In this document: positions 22,498-22,520 of the stretch, in pieces | Layout of the letters: each line of letters opens with the position of its first letter | How positions within the stretch are numbered: position 1 is the stretch's first letter | Assembly (NCBI GenBank): GCA_958370325.1 | Contig: CATXJW010000032.1 | Coordinates: 1 to 22,520 of the forward strand | Source: an uncultured Collinsella sp. | Lineage (GTDB): Bacteria > Actinomycetota > Coriobacteriia > Coriobacteriales > Coriobacteriaceae | DNA length: 22,520 nt | Direction: 5' to 3' | Made by a program: the position numbers and the translations under genes | The notes under the pieces: model-generated | What the model was told of the DNA's origin: nothing | Database searches by the model: none | Seen by the model: only the letters and a program-made list of their open reading frames with translations

Positions 22498-22520
22498 ATG
22501 CGAATCAAACTCAACAGGGC
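22498..22520 (+). CDS. possible start of a further coding sequence
   Basis: An ATG at 22498 opens MRIKLNR to the window edge. A purine-rich AGAGGGGAGG lies immediately upstream, but its spacing to the ATG is short. Only seven codons are visible, and the neighbouring inverted repeat fits a minus-strand gene better, so this is tentative. Confidence 0.22.

Overview
The window looks like a chromosomal segment of a GC-rich Coriobacteriia member (Actinomycetota), most likely Collinsella or a close relative. The reasons are the strong G/C bias at third codon positions, a CarD-type RNA polymerase regulator, a Rho factor with a very long Ala/Arg/Lys/Glu-rich N-terminal extension, and short dispersed intergenic hairpins of a type I associate with that genus. 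This assignment is inference; no database was searched. Nothing resembles a prophage, transposase, CRISPR array or conjugative element. Most protein-coding content is core housekeeping.

Layout. (1) 1-424: the possible end of an upstream gene, then a minus-strand tRNA operon (His, Lys, Lys) with its promoter and terminator. (2) 535-2751, plus strand: a class I/II aminotransferase and a zinc-type ROK fructokinase, each with a terminator. (3) 2865-7883, minus strand: a small VanZ-family membrane protein, a low-complexity membrane protein of unknown function, and rho. (4) 7884-8515: about 630 bases without a gene, filled with repeats, including two palindromic elements that share a core but have unrelated arms. 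(5) 8516-10369: argS (minus), divergent from a CarD-like regulator and an HD-domain phosphohydrolase (plus, 10712-11905). The latter two genes end in identical 41-base terminators. (6) 11977-16023: the two proline-biosynthesis genes proA and proB on the minus strand, with a proline-iminopeptidase-like hydrolase on the plus strand between them. (7) 16103-18329, minus strand: pncB, a small coiled-coil protein with a C-terminal membrane anchor, and tRNA-Ala(CGC) with a strong promoter. (8) 18440-19378: a radical-SAM protein of the PflA-related type. (9) 19527-21102, plus strand: a probable 6S RNA, then a WecA/TagO-type polyprenyl-phosphate sugar-phosphate transferase. (10) 21262-22374: trpS and its terminator, then a perfect 18-bp inverted repeat near the window end.

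How the genes relate. Several act in translation and transcription (four tRNAs, argS, trpS, rho, CarD-like, 6S RNA). Proline metabolism forms one local theme (proA, iminopeptidase, proB). NAD salvage (pncB), cell-envelope priming (WecA/TagO type) and sugar phosphorylation (ROK) are single-gene contributions.

The most interesting signal is not a protein. It is the set of intergenic palindromes whose arms differ between copies but remain complementary within a copy, while a loop or core is conserved. This appears in two forms: a 62-base core at 8059-8120 and 8285-8346, and a short GGGGAC-type core at several sites.
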